Source of the DNA: Acidobacteriaceae bacterium
Lineage (GTDB): Bacteria; Acidobacteriota; Terriglobia; Bryobacterales; Bryobacteraceae
Length of the DNA stretch: 5,966 nucleotides
Direction: 5' to 3'
Assembly: GCA_019245255.1 (NCBI GenBank)
Contig: JAFARV010000750.1
Coordinates: forward strand, 1-5,966
Positions 1 to 5,495 of this stretch are shown piece after piece. The notes under the pieces are model-generated. The model did not search any database. It saw only the letters and a program-made list of their open reading frames with translations, and had not been told where the DNA came from. Positions within the stretch are counted from its first letter, which is position 1. Every line of letters begins with the position of its first letter. The translations under genes and the position numbers were made by a program.

Positions 1-838
1 CCCAGCTCGCAAACAGCGCCTTTCGGCTGTCACGCTCGCTGCGAGCCGCCAGCAGCCGTTGCACCAGCAGTTGCTCAGTTCCATGGCTTGCCATGGTCAA
101 AAAGCAGCCCCCAATTAAACCGGCCCAGAAGCTGTAATTGCGATGAAAGAAGGCGGAAGTCAACGAAAAGCGGAAATCAAACATGTGGAATTTCCCGGCC
201 GCATGTGTGAGTTCGTAAGCATGGCGCCATCCACCCGGAACCAGATGAACGGCCAGGAAAAAACTTGTCAGCGCGCCGCCGATGTACAGAAGCATCTGCA
301 TGACATCGGTCCAAATGACGGCCGTCATTCCTCCTTCGAACGTGTAAAAAAGCGTCAGGCAAACGATCAGCGCAATCGACGCGAGTTCACCGGTATGCAA
401 CACCACGGCCACGACAATCGAGACCGCGAACACGCGCACGCCTTCCGCCAACGCTCGCAGGATCAAAAATGTCCCGGCCGTGAAGCGCCGCACACGCGGC
501 CCGAAACGCCGCTGCATCAGCTCGTAGGCGGTGAACATCTCGCCTCGGAAGTATTGCGGAAGGAACAGAATCGAGATGAAAATACGGCCGAGCAAGTATC
601 CGAGGATTAACTGCAAAAATTCATAATCGCCGGCAAAAGCGATTGCAGGAGTGCCGATTACGGTAAGCGTACTCGTCTCCGCGGACACGATCGAAAAGGC
701 GATCGCCCACCATGGAGCGCAGCGGCCGCCCAGAAAGTAGTCCTTTAAGCTACGCTGCGTTTCTTTGAATCTTGCCCCGAACCAGGTGATAAAGAGAAGA
801 TATCCGGCGATAACCGCCAGGTCCGCCGCGTGCCTCAA
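1..838 (-). CDS. Sodium:solute symporter (SSS family), N-terminal part, truncated by the window edge
   Basis: This frame is open for 279 codons from a TTG at 838 to the left edge, so the C-terminal half is missing. The product should be an inner-membrane Na+-driven uptake carrier of the SSS family (PF00474); the substrate (sugar, amino acid or other) cannot be read from the sequence. The translation starts MRHAADLAVIAGYLLFITW, giving TM1, followed by RSLKDYFLGGR (29-39) and the TM segment FSIVSAETSTLT (48-59), a highly typical SSS N-terminus. The family signature EGGMTAVIWTDVMQ lies at about 168-181, and SHGTEQLLVQRLLAARS, the loop seen before the next helix in this family, at about 251-267. 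An in-frame TGA at 848-850 lies four codons upstream and the first in-frame ATG is near codon 101, past TM1-2, so TTG 838 is the only sensible start. It is divergent from the TPR gene. Family is confident; substrate is unknown. Confidence 0.93.
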   Translation of the reverse strand, partial: MRHAADLAVIAGYLLFITWFGARFKETQRSLKDYFLGGRCAPWWAIAFSIVSAETSTLTVIGTPAIAFAGDYEFLQLILGYLLGRIFISILFLPQYFRGEMFTAYELMQRRFGPRVRRFTAGTFLILRALAEGVRVFAVSIVVAVVLHTGELASIALIVCLTLFYTFEGGMTAVIWTDVMQMLLYIGGALTSFFLAVHLVPGGWRHAYELTHAAGKFHMFDFRFSLTSAFFHRNYSFWAGLIGGCFLTMASHGTEQLLVQRLLAARSERDSRKALFASW

Positions 839-846
839 ACACGTGG

Positions 847-855
847 ATCATAGCA
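847..855 (-). promoter_or_regulatory. Extended -10 promoter element for the sodium:solute symporter gene
   Basis: Read on the minus strand the sequence is TGCTATGAT: a TGn extension followed by TATGAT (5 of 6 matches to TATAAT). There is no convincing -35 box 16-18 bases upstream, which extended -10 promoters can do without. Transcription would begin around 839-841, almost on top of the TTG start at 838, and no Shine-Dalgarno sequence is visible. If it is real, the mRNA is leaderless or nearly so. This is a motif match only. Confidence 0.45.
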
Positions 856-975
856 CGCTGTCCGGACATCGCGGTCTTAAAATCCGCATGGCGCGGGCAT
901 CGGCAGAAACGTGGCCGCAAGACGCCAGCCAGGGAACAACTTACCTCAACAACGCATCTACACTTGTAGAACAAG

Positions 976-1005
976 TTGCGGGCTTCGAAACCACTTCGTT
1001 ATACT
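976..1005 (+). promoter_or_regulatory. Candidate promoter for the exported TPR protein gene
   Basis: TTGCGG at 976-981 (only the TTG matches the -35 consensus) and TATACT at 1000-1005 (5 of 6 matches to the -10 consensus) are 18 bases apart. The transcript would start near 1012 and have a leader of roughly 120 bases. A second -10-like TATAGA at 1097-1102 lies nearer the gene but has no -35 partner. Neither has been tested, and the region is AT-rich enough for chance matches. Confidence 0.33.
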
Positions 1006-1118
1006 CCGGCTTTGTACATTCAAGCAATTAGAATCGTGCAAGAGACGGGGCGGCACTTCGTGGTGCAACGCTCGCTGTTAAATATAGCTTCCAGAGTATA
1101 GACTTAGAATTCCTGTCT

Positions 1119-1125
1119 AGGGAGG
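1119..1125 (+). promoter_or_regulatory. Shine-Dalgarno sequence fixing the GTG start at 1131
   Basis: AGGGAGG ends five bases before GTG 1131. It contains a perfect GGAGG and is the reason for choosing a GTG start for the TPR gene. The next start-like codons in frame lie inside or beyond the signal peptide. Confidence 0.8.
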
Positions 1126-1130
1126 TTGTC

Positions 1131-2534
1131 GTGGAATTTTGCTTTTTGCGAGCGCAGAAGCCGGCTGTCGCGGCTCTCACTCTTTTACTGACCTTTGCGG
1201 TTGATTCAAATCTCGCCACGGCGCAGACTACGGCTGCGCAATCGAGTCAGGGCCAGGCGGCTCCAGGCCAGGCGGCTCCAGGTCAAGCGGCTCAAAAGAA
1301 CTACAAGGACCGCGGCGAATACGATCTGTACTCCAAAGCCACGCAAGAGGTTGCAGATCCGAAGGCGGAGATCCAGACACTGCAGCAGTGGCAGGACAAA
1401 TACCCGCAGACCGACTTTCAGCTGGAACGCCTCACACTGTGGGTGCGCGCCTTGGGAGCACTCGCTGGTTCGGACCCCGCTCAGCGGCAGGCGCTGATCG
1501 ATAAGGCGAACCAACTCCTGAAACTCGATCCCAAGAACTTCCTGGCGGGATATTACACGTCGCTCTGGGGACCGGCTGTTGGGGGGGCCAGTCCACCTCC
1601 CGACTTGCTCTCGGAGGTCGACTCGAACGCCCACGTTGTCATTGATAATGCGGACACTGCATTCCCGGCCGACAAAAAACCAGCCAATATGACTGCCGAC
1701 CAGTGGGCGCAAACCAAAAATTCCGCGGTAGCGGTGGCACATAACGCTCTCGCATGGGAAGCGACTCAGAAGAAGGACACGGCAACGGCCGAAAACGAAT
1801 ATAAGGCCAGCCTGCAGGCGAATCCAAACGACGCGCGGGTATCAGCCGCCTACGGCAAGCTGCTGATCGACGACAAAAAGTACCCTGAAGGCCTCTTTGA
1901 GTTCGCGCGCGCTGCCTCGTATGACGGACCGGGATCGTTGCCGGCAGCACAGCGGCAGCAGTTGACGGATTACTTCAACAAAGCTTACACGGACTACCAC
2001 GGCGGTGCCGACGGTGCGCAGGACATCATCACGCAGGCGAAGACAAATGCGCTTCCTCCGGACGGGTTCAAAATTGTCAGTGCGAATGACATCGCGACTC
2101 AGCAGGCGAACGATCTAAACACTCGTATCCAAAATGATCCCGCCTTCAAGATTTGGTACGCTATCAAGCAGAATCTTCAGGACAAAGGCGATCCTTTCTT
2201 TGATAGCGATGTCAAGGAGGTCGAAATTCCCGGCGGCGCCGAGGGCGTTAAGGACTTCACCGGCACCGTCATCTCCCTTGACCCGCCGACGGGGCCAACC
2301 AAGGTTGTATTGGGCGTCGAAGACAAGACGAAGCCGGACGCGACGCTGGTTTTCTCACAGCCTCTCCCGCCGGATGCTCTGAACACCATCAAGGTCGGCC
2401 AGCAGATCCAGTTCTCCGGTGTCGCGGACAGCTATACGAAAGATCCCTATATGCTGACCTTCAAAGATCCCACTATTCCAGGTGTGAAGACCACGACTCC
2501 GCCCCGCACCGGACACGCGCGGCGCCACCGCTAA
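1131..2534 (+). CDS. Exported tetratricopeptide-repeat protein with low-complexity linker and C-terminal beta-rich domain
   Basis: The product is 467 residues. A signal peptide is visible: basic residues near 7-10, a hydrophobic stretch PAVAALTLLLTFAV at 11-24, and a probable cleavage near ATA-Q at about 29-32. Residues 40-55 form a low-complexity linker with three GQAA units. A helical region of about 57-145 (with KAEIQTLQQWQDKYPQTDF) resembles periplasmic repeat proteins. The clearest TPR-like pair spans about 200-262, including ALAWEATQKKDTATAENEYK and the NPNDARVSAAYGKLL/YPEGLFEFARAA unit. Residues about 372-446 switch to beta-rich sequence (DFTGTVISLDPPTGPTKVVL...VGQQIQFSGVADSY), which I suspect is an OB-like barrel. 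The tail is Pro/Thr/Arg-rich. A role as a periplasmic scaffold is inferred from TPR biology. No catalytic motif is seen and no gene name is recognised. It is transcribed alone, with a strong terminator 21 bases after its stop. Confidence 0.88.
   Translation: MEFCFLRAQKPAVAALTLLLTFAVDSNLATAQTTAAQSSQGQAAPGQAAPGQAAQKNYKDRGEYDLYSKATQEVADPKAEIQTLQQWQDKYPQTDFQLERLTLWVRALGALAGSDPAQRQALIDKANQLLKLDPKNFLAGYYTSLWGPAVGGASPPPDLLSEVDSNAHVVIDNADTAFPADKKPANMTADQWAQTKNSAVAVAHNALAWEATQKKDTATAENEYKASLQANPNDARVSAAYGKLLIDDKKYPEGLFEFARAASYDGPGSLPAAQRQQLTDYFNKAYTDYHGGADGAQDIITQAKTNALPPDGFKIVSANDIATQQANDLNTRIQNDPAFKIWYAIKQNLQDKGDPFFDSDVKEVEIPGGAEGVKDFTGTVISLDPPTGPTKVVLGVEDKTKPDATLVFSQPLPPDALNTIKVGQQIQFSGVADSYTKDPYMLTFKDPTIPGVKTTTPPRTGHARRHR
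1251..1295 (+). repeat. Three tandem 15-bp units inside the TPR gene
   Basis: GGCCAGGCGGCTCCA occurs at 1251-1265 and again, identical, at 1266-1280. A third copy at 1281-1295, GGTCAAGCGGCTCAA, has three changes. The unit length is a multiple of three and keeps the frame, adding GQAAP-type pentapeptides to the linker after the signal peptide. The two identical copies suggest recent slippage or duplication. Confidence 0.9.
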
Positions 2535-2555
2535 TACCACCGAATCGAGAAATAG

Positions 2556-2592
2556 AACTGCCCTGAGGCTCGGAAAGAGTTTCAGGGCAGTT
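2556..2592. terminator. Probable bidirectional intrinsic terminator
   Basis: AACTGCCCTGA (2556-2566) and TCAGGGCAGTT (2582-2592) form a perfect 11-bp inverted repeat with a 15-base loop, extendable by a G-U pair. On the plus strand it is followed by TTTCGTTTT; on the minus strand it is followed by TTCTATTTCT. It sits 21 bases after the TPR stop and 21 bases after the nuclease-family stop, between two convergent genes, so it probably ends both transcripts. The T tracts are interrupted, so efficiency is uncertain. Confidence 0.8.
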
Positions 2593-2613
2593 TCGTTTTG
2601 GCGCTGTTCTGGC

Positions 2614-3099
2614 TCACATCTTGTAGCGGCCGAGATCCTCGTCATTCAGGTTCTCCAGCCACTTGCGAAGTTCTTCGTTATTCACCTTCTCGGAAACGCT
2701 GCTCGAATCGCGCGACGATTTCAGGACCCGATCATCCACAAAGATAGGGCAGTCGTGCCGGAGAGCCAGGGCCAGGGCATCGCTCGGCCGCGAATCAACA
2801 CTGATCAGCTCGCCCGCTCGATCCAGCCAGATGAGCGCGTAAAACGTGTCGTCCTTCAGCTCGCTCACCACCACTTTCCTGATCGATACCTCGAGCCCCA
2901 TCAGCAGTACCTTGATCAGGTCGTGCGTCATAGGCCGCGGCGTGGTGACCTTTTCGATCTCCAACGCAATGGCGTTTGCTTCGTAGATACCGACCCAGAT
3001 TGGAAGCACAGCATCGCCCGCCAAATCCTTCAAGACCACGATCGGCATATTCGTCATCGGGTCCATCATCAGACCGCGGATTTTCATTTCCACTTCCAT
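2614..3099 (-). CDS. Bifunctional nuclease (BFN/DUF151) family protein
   Basis: This 161-residue cytoplasmic protein belongs to the BFN/DUF151 family (PF02577). Plant members have reported DNase and RNase activity; most bacterial members have no defined job. The family hallmarks are all present: PIVVLKD at 19-25, LPIWVGIYEANAIALEIE at 32-49, RPMTHDL at 55-61, DDTFYALIW at 83-91, and VDSRPSDALALALR at 101-114. An acidic C-terminal helix, EELRKWLENLNDEDLGRYKM, at 142-161 lies outside the core domain and resembles what I recall from acidobacterial homologues. The frame stays open upstream to 3264, but ATG 3097-3099 is preceded by AGGAGG at 3105-3110 with a five-base gap, and the upstream translation (Arg/Ser/Gly-rich) is not family-like, so this start is preferred. 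A second ATG at 3087 (MKIRG) is the only close alternative. It is convergent with the TPR gene and divergent from the lactonase gene. Confidence 0.94.
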   Translation of the reverse strand: MEVEMKIRGLMMDPMTNMPIVVLKDLAGDAVLPIWVGIYEANAIALEIEKVTTPRPMTHDLIKVLLMGLEVSIRKVVVSELKDDTFYALIWLDRAGELISVDSRPSDALALALRHDCPIFVDDRVLKSSRDSSSVSEKVNNEELRKWLENLNDEDLGRYKM

Positions 3100-3104
3100 C
3101 TGAG

Positions 3105-3110
3105 CCTCCT
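3105..3110 (-). promoter_or_regulatory. Shine-Dalgarno sequence fixing the nuclease-family start
   Basis: On the minus strand this is AGGAGG, a full consensus match five bases before ATG 3099. It settles the start and argues against the 55-residue upstream extension that is also open in this frame. Confidence 0.85.
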
Positions 3111-3166
3111 GATTCCAAGGTACGACACAACAGGTTCCATGTTGCGCTTCGTCCGCAACCCACCGG

Positions 3167-3175
3167 TGGCATACT
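3167..3175 (+). promoter_or_regulatory. Candidate extended -10 element for the lactonase-family gene
   Basis: TGGCATACT reads as TGn plus CATACT (4 of 6 matches to TATAAT). No -35 box lies at normal distance; TTGCGC at 3142-3147 is 22 bases away. A start of transcription near 3182 would put the inverted repeat at 3188-3218 at the very 5' end of the mRNA. Weak support from sequence alone. Confidence 0.28.
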
Positions 3176-3187
3176 TGTTTGGAGCCC

Positions 3188-3218
3188 GTTCGAGTTCCTG
3201 AAGGACGGGAACTCGAAC
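3188..3218. repeat. 11-bp inverted repeat in the leader of the lactonase-family gene
   Basis: GTTCGAGTTCC (3188-3198) and GGAACTCGAAC (3208-3218) are perfect inverted copies around a nine-base loop. There is no T tract after it on either strand, so it does not look like a terminator. It lies between the divergent nuclease-family and lactonase genes, 23 bases before the preferred ATG of the latter. It could be a 5'-UTR hairpin affecting mRNA stability or translation, or an operator for a dimeric repressor. GGAGCCCG also occurs twice around it (3181-3188 and 3223-3230). Confidence 0.75.
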
Positions 3219-3241
3219 AGCGGGAGCCCGAACGGCCCAAT

Positions 3242-4396
3242 ATGCGAATCTCTTTTTTCGCCACGCCGGCGGCAAGGCTGCTTGCGTTTGGAATCTCTTT
3301 ATTTGGAATCTCATCCTTCGGAGCGGTCAGCCACTTGGACGCAACTAAATACTTTCTCTATGTCGGCTCATATAGCACGCACATTCAGGTTTATGAATTT
3401 GACTCCGCAACCGGTCAGCTCAAATCGATAGGTCCGGCAGGGGAAGTCGAAAACCCGTCATGGATCACTGCCAGCCCTGATTTCCGGTATCTGTACGCCG
3501 TGAGCGAGCTCGAAGGCAAGACGGGCGCTGTTGCTGCATTCTCCATCAATCGCAGCAATGCATCTCTCCATAAGCTGAACACCTTGTCTTCCGCCGGCGT
3601 CGCACCGTGCCACGCGACCACCGATCAAACGGGCAAAATGGTGATCGTCGCTAACTACACGACCGGAGGGGCCTCTTCGTACCCTGTTGAACAGGATGGC
3701 CGTCTCGGCGACATGGCCTCACTCATGACCGCGCACGGCCATGGCCCCAACCAAGAGCGCCAGGAAGGTCCGCACGCCCATGAAGCGGTGGTTACCTCAG
3801 ATAATAAGTTCGTTTATGTTCCCGATTTAGGACTCGACCAGATCCGCATTTACCGCATCGACCCGTCACACGGCACCCTTACACCAAACGATCCTCCCTT
3901 TGCAAAGCAGGACCCGGGATTCGGTCCTCGTCACATCGCTTTCTCGCCCGACGAAGATTTCGCCTATGTGATGAACGAGCTCAAGAGTACAGTAACCGTG
4001 TTTAAACGTGACAAAGCCAATGGCAGTCTTATTAAGATTCAGGACGTCTCGTCCGTGCCGCCCGACTACTCCGGACAAAACGGCCCAGCTGAGATTCTGA
4101 TCGACTCCACCGGTAAGTTTGTATATGCCACTAACCGCGGCGCCGACACCATCGCCGTTTTTGCAGTAGAGCCCTCGCAACACACGCTACGGCTGATTCA
4201 AAGCGTCTCGGCTGAAGGTCAGATGCCTCGTGGATTGATGATCGATCCAAGCGGACACTTTATGTTCGCCGGCAACCAGAAAACAAATAATTTCGTGATT
4301 TATCACATTGATGCGCATAGCGGCCAGCTCACTGCGACCGGACAGGTGATTCATCAACCGAGTCCGGTATCGTTCCTGTTCGTTCCCCAGACCTAA
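3242..4396 (+). CDS. Exported lactonase-family seven-bladed beta-propeller (6-phosphogluconolactonase-like)
   Basis: The preferred product is 384 residues from ATG 3242. It belongs to the Lactonase family (PF10282), whose best-known member, E. coli Pgl, hydrolyses 6-phosphogluconolactone. Blade motifs recur through the protein: KYFLYVGSYS (36-45), NPSWITASPDFRYLYAVSE (71-89), GPHAHEAVVTSDNKFVYVPD (176-195), GPRHIAFSPDEDFAYVMNEL (228-247), PAEILIDSTGKFVYATNRG (282-300), MPRGLMIDPSGHFMFAGNQ (328-346), and the closing strand PVSFLFVP near 375-382. Length and motif order fit the family. The N-terminus has Arg then a hydrophobic stretch (about 11-28) ending near SSFGA, a likely signal peptide, so this protein would act in the periplasm, unlike cytoplasmic Pgl. 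The frame is open back to a TTG at 3179, but that adds a charged Arg/Glu-rich segment before the signal peptide. The ribosome site is weak: GGGAG at 3222-3226 is 15 bases away. The true substrate is uncertain. Confidence 0.9.
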   Translation: MRISFFATPAARLLAFGISLFGISSFGAVSHLDATKYFLYVGSYSTHIQVYEFDSATGQLKSIGPAGEVENPSWITASPDFRYLYAVSELEGKTGAVAAFSINRSNASLHKLNTLSSAGVAPCHATTDQTGKMVIVANYTTGGASSYPVEQDGRLGDMASLMTAHGHGPNQERQEGPHAHEAVVTSDNKFVYVPDLGLDQIRIYRIDPSHGTLTPNDPPFAKQDPGFGPRHIAFSPDEDFAYVMNELKSTVTVFKRDKANGSLIKIQDVSSVPPDYSGQNGPAEILIDSTGKFVYATNRGADTIAVFAVEPSQHTLRLIQSVSAEGQMPRGLMIDPSGHFMFAGNQKTNNFVIYHIDAHSGQLTATGQVIHQPSPVSFLFVPQT

Positions 4397-4399
4397 ACA

Positions 4400-4415
4400 A
4401 AAAGGCGTCCCTTTT
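4400..4415. terminator. Small candidate terminator between two convergent genes
   Basis: AAAAGG and CCTTTT form a six-pair stem with a four-base loop (CGTC), followed by ATTT on the plus strand. It lies in the gap between the lactonase and mutarotase-like genes and its right arm overlaps the TAA stop (4414-4416) of the minus-strand gene. The stem is short with only two G-C pairs, so it may be weak or accidental. Confidence 0.35.
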
Positions 4416-5427
4416 ATTTCGGCAGTTCGTAAAACAGATACCGGATCCGCCATCGCACTTCCCTTCCCGGCTCCACTCTCAAGTGGATAAATGCCTCGGG
4501 ACACACGGTGGTACGAATCGACCATAAGTTCAACCGCACCAACGGATGATCACCAATTTCCCGGACGCCTATTCCGGCGTTGCTGTTCTCTACGCGTATA
4601 TCGTTATCGCTTACAGCTTCTGAGAAGCCCGCGAGCAGACTCGCCGCCGATTCGCGCCCCTCGAGTTTCTTTACGTACACAATCTGATTCCCCCGAATTT
4701 CGGCCTTGCCGGCGAGATCTGCAGCTCTCGACCACGTCTTTTCGTCGGCCGCTTGCGGACGAAACTTGAAAATTATGCGCATGCCAGGCCCGGTCGGTTG
4801 ACCATCGAGCACATAAAAATCATGGTTGTAAACGTCGGTCTCGATCGTCTTAGGGCCGATGTTTCGCAGCCGGTGGTCAATCACGAGCTCCGGCTTATGA
4901 TCCACCAGCTTCACTGATTTTTCATATCGATAACAGTAGCCCGCGTCATCATGTAAATCCTGAACAAAACTAATTCGGTCGTGTTCGGGCCGTGAGGTCC
5001 AGATGCCCGGATTCACGATGCGGTACTCACCGGCGAAACTATAGGGCTTCTCGTCCGGTTTGAGGAGCGCTCCCACTCCGATCTTTACAAAAGTGGAGCC
5101 CGGTTTCACCTGATCGTAACCGAGCGCTCCACCCAGCGTCGTATCGCCCGAACGAAACTCTTCCACAGGGCCTGTAATGGCATCGTGCAATTTCGGATCG
5201 TAGTGCGGAAACCAGACTCCAAAAAAACTATGTCCTTTATACGTCAGTTCTGCGATTACTCCCGACCAATCGAATCGCGCGCCCCTGTAATAGCCTGTCT
5301 CTGCATTCGGCAAGTATACGCTGGCATGGACTACACCGTTTGTAATCTCCACCCGAGGCGGGCCTGCGCCGCCCAGTGCGGGACGGCTTGCACTGCTCGC
5401 TAAAAAGACCAGAAGTAGAACCATCAT
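4414..5427 (-). CDS. Exported galactose-mutarotase-like protein
   Basis: The preferred product is 337 residues. It starts MMVLLLVFLASSASRPALGG, a short signal peptide with likely cleavage near residues 13-20. The body resembles the galactose mutarotase/aldose 1-epimerase superfold: GARFDWSGVIAELTYKGHSF at 49-68, the segment IETDVYNHDFYVLDG at 195-209, where His202 occupies the place of a catalytic His in aldose 1-epimerases, and VEPGREVRWRIRYLFYEL at 318-335, where Glu319 could match the C-terminal catalytic Glu. Those assignments are made by eye. Such enzymes convert sugar anomers, but many relatives have unknown substrates. The frame opens at a GTG at 5484, but ATG 5427 is favoured: it begins the signal peptide directly, has GGGAA four bases upstream, and sits about 20 bases below a -10-like TATCAT. 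ATG 5424 is equally possible. It is convergent with the lactonase gene, with a 17-base gap. Confidence 0.82.
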   Translation of the reverse strand: MMVLLLVFLASSASRPALGGAGPPRVEITNGVVHASVYLPNAETGYYRGARFDWSGVIAELTYKGHSFFGVWFPHYDPKLHDAITGPVEEFRSGDTTLGGALGYDQVKPGSTFVKIGVGALLKPDEKPYSFAGEYRIVNPGIWTSRPEHDRISFVQDLHDDAGYCYRYEKSVKLVDHKPELVIDHRLRNIGPKTIETDVYNHDFYVLDGQPTGPGMRIIFKFRPQAADEKTWSRAADLAGKAEIRGNQIVYVKKLEGRESAASLLAGFSEAVSDNDIRVENSNAGIGVREIGDHPLVRLNLWSIRTTVCPEAFIHLRVEPGREVRWRIRYLFYELPK

Positions 5428-5453
5428 TCGTTTCCCATGTCCGAGAACAGAAA

Positions 5454-5459
5454 ATGATA
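5454..5459 (-). promoter_or_regulatory. Candidate -10 box for the mutarotase-like gene
   Basis: On the minus strand this is TATCAT (5 of 6 matches to TATAAT). A GTGACC 19 bases upstream (5479-5484) matches 4 of 6 -35 positions at a rather long spacing. Transcription would start near 5447, giving a leader of about 20 bases to ATG 5427 and placing the alternative GTG 5484 upstream of the transcript. Confidence 0.38.
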
Positions 5460-5495
5460 CCTTCGATTCCGGGAGACAGGTCACTTGTATAGGTT

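Larger units (their letters stand above)
839..1130. other. Divergent intergenic region, no gene seen
   Basis: About 290 bases separate the divergent symporter and TPR genes. Short open frames here have no recognisable product, and one of them simply runs antisense over the symporter start. I see no tRNA-like or riboswitch-like fold. The region holds a candidate extended -10 for the symporter at its left end, a candidate promoter for the TPR gene at 976-1005, and a small inverted repeat ACTTG-TAGAA-CAAGT at 962-976 that overlaps the edge of that -35 box and could be a weak operator or chance. Confidence 0.6.

Noticed and set aside
143..610. 155-codon plus-strand open frame rich in His, Arg and Gln
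   Set aside because: It lies wholly antisense to the symporter frame, which has clear family motifs and hydrophobic helices. Its composition is that expected from reading membrane-protein codons backwards.
765..1031. 88-codon plus-strand open frame across the symporter start and intergenic region
   Set aside because: It overlaps the conserved symporter N-terminus antisense, has no ribosome site and no recognisable product.
1206..1742. 178-codon minus-strand open frame inside the TPR gene
   Set aside because: It is the antisense shadow of a well-supported exported TPR protein, and its Arg/Leu-rich sequence has no domain pattern.
3179..3241. TTG start at 3179 for the lactonase-family protein
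   Set aside because: It would put 21 charged residues before an evident signal peptide, and part of that segment is encoded by the inverted repeat. ATG 3242 gives a normal exported protein.
3100..3264. Upstream 55-residue extension of the nuclease-family protein
   Set aside because: The consensus AGGAGG directly before ATG 3099 and the unrelated low-complexity translation upstream argue for the shorter protein; the extension would also run over the leader of the divergent lactonase gene.
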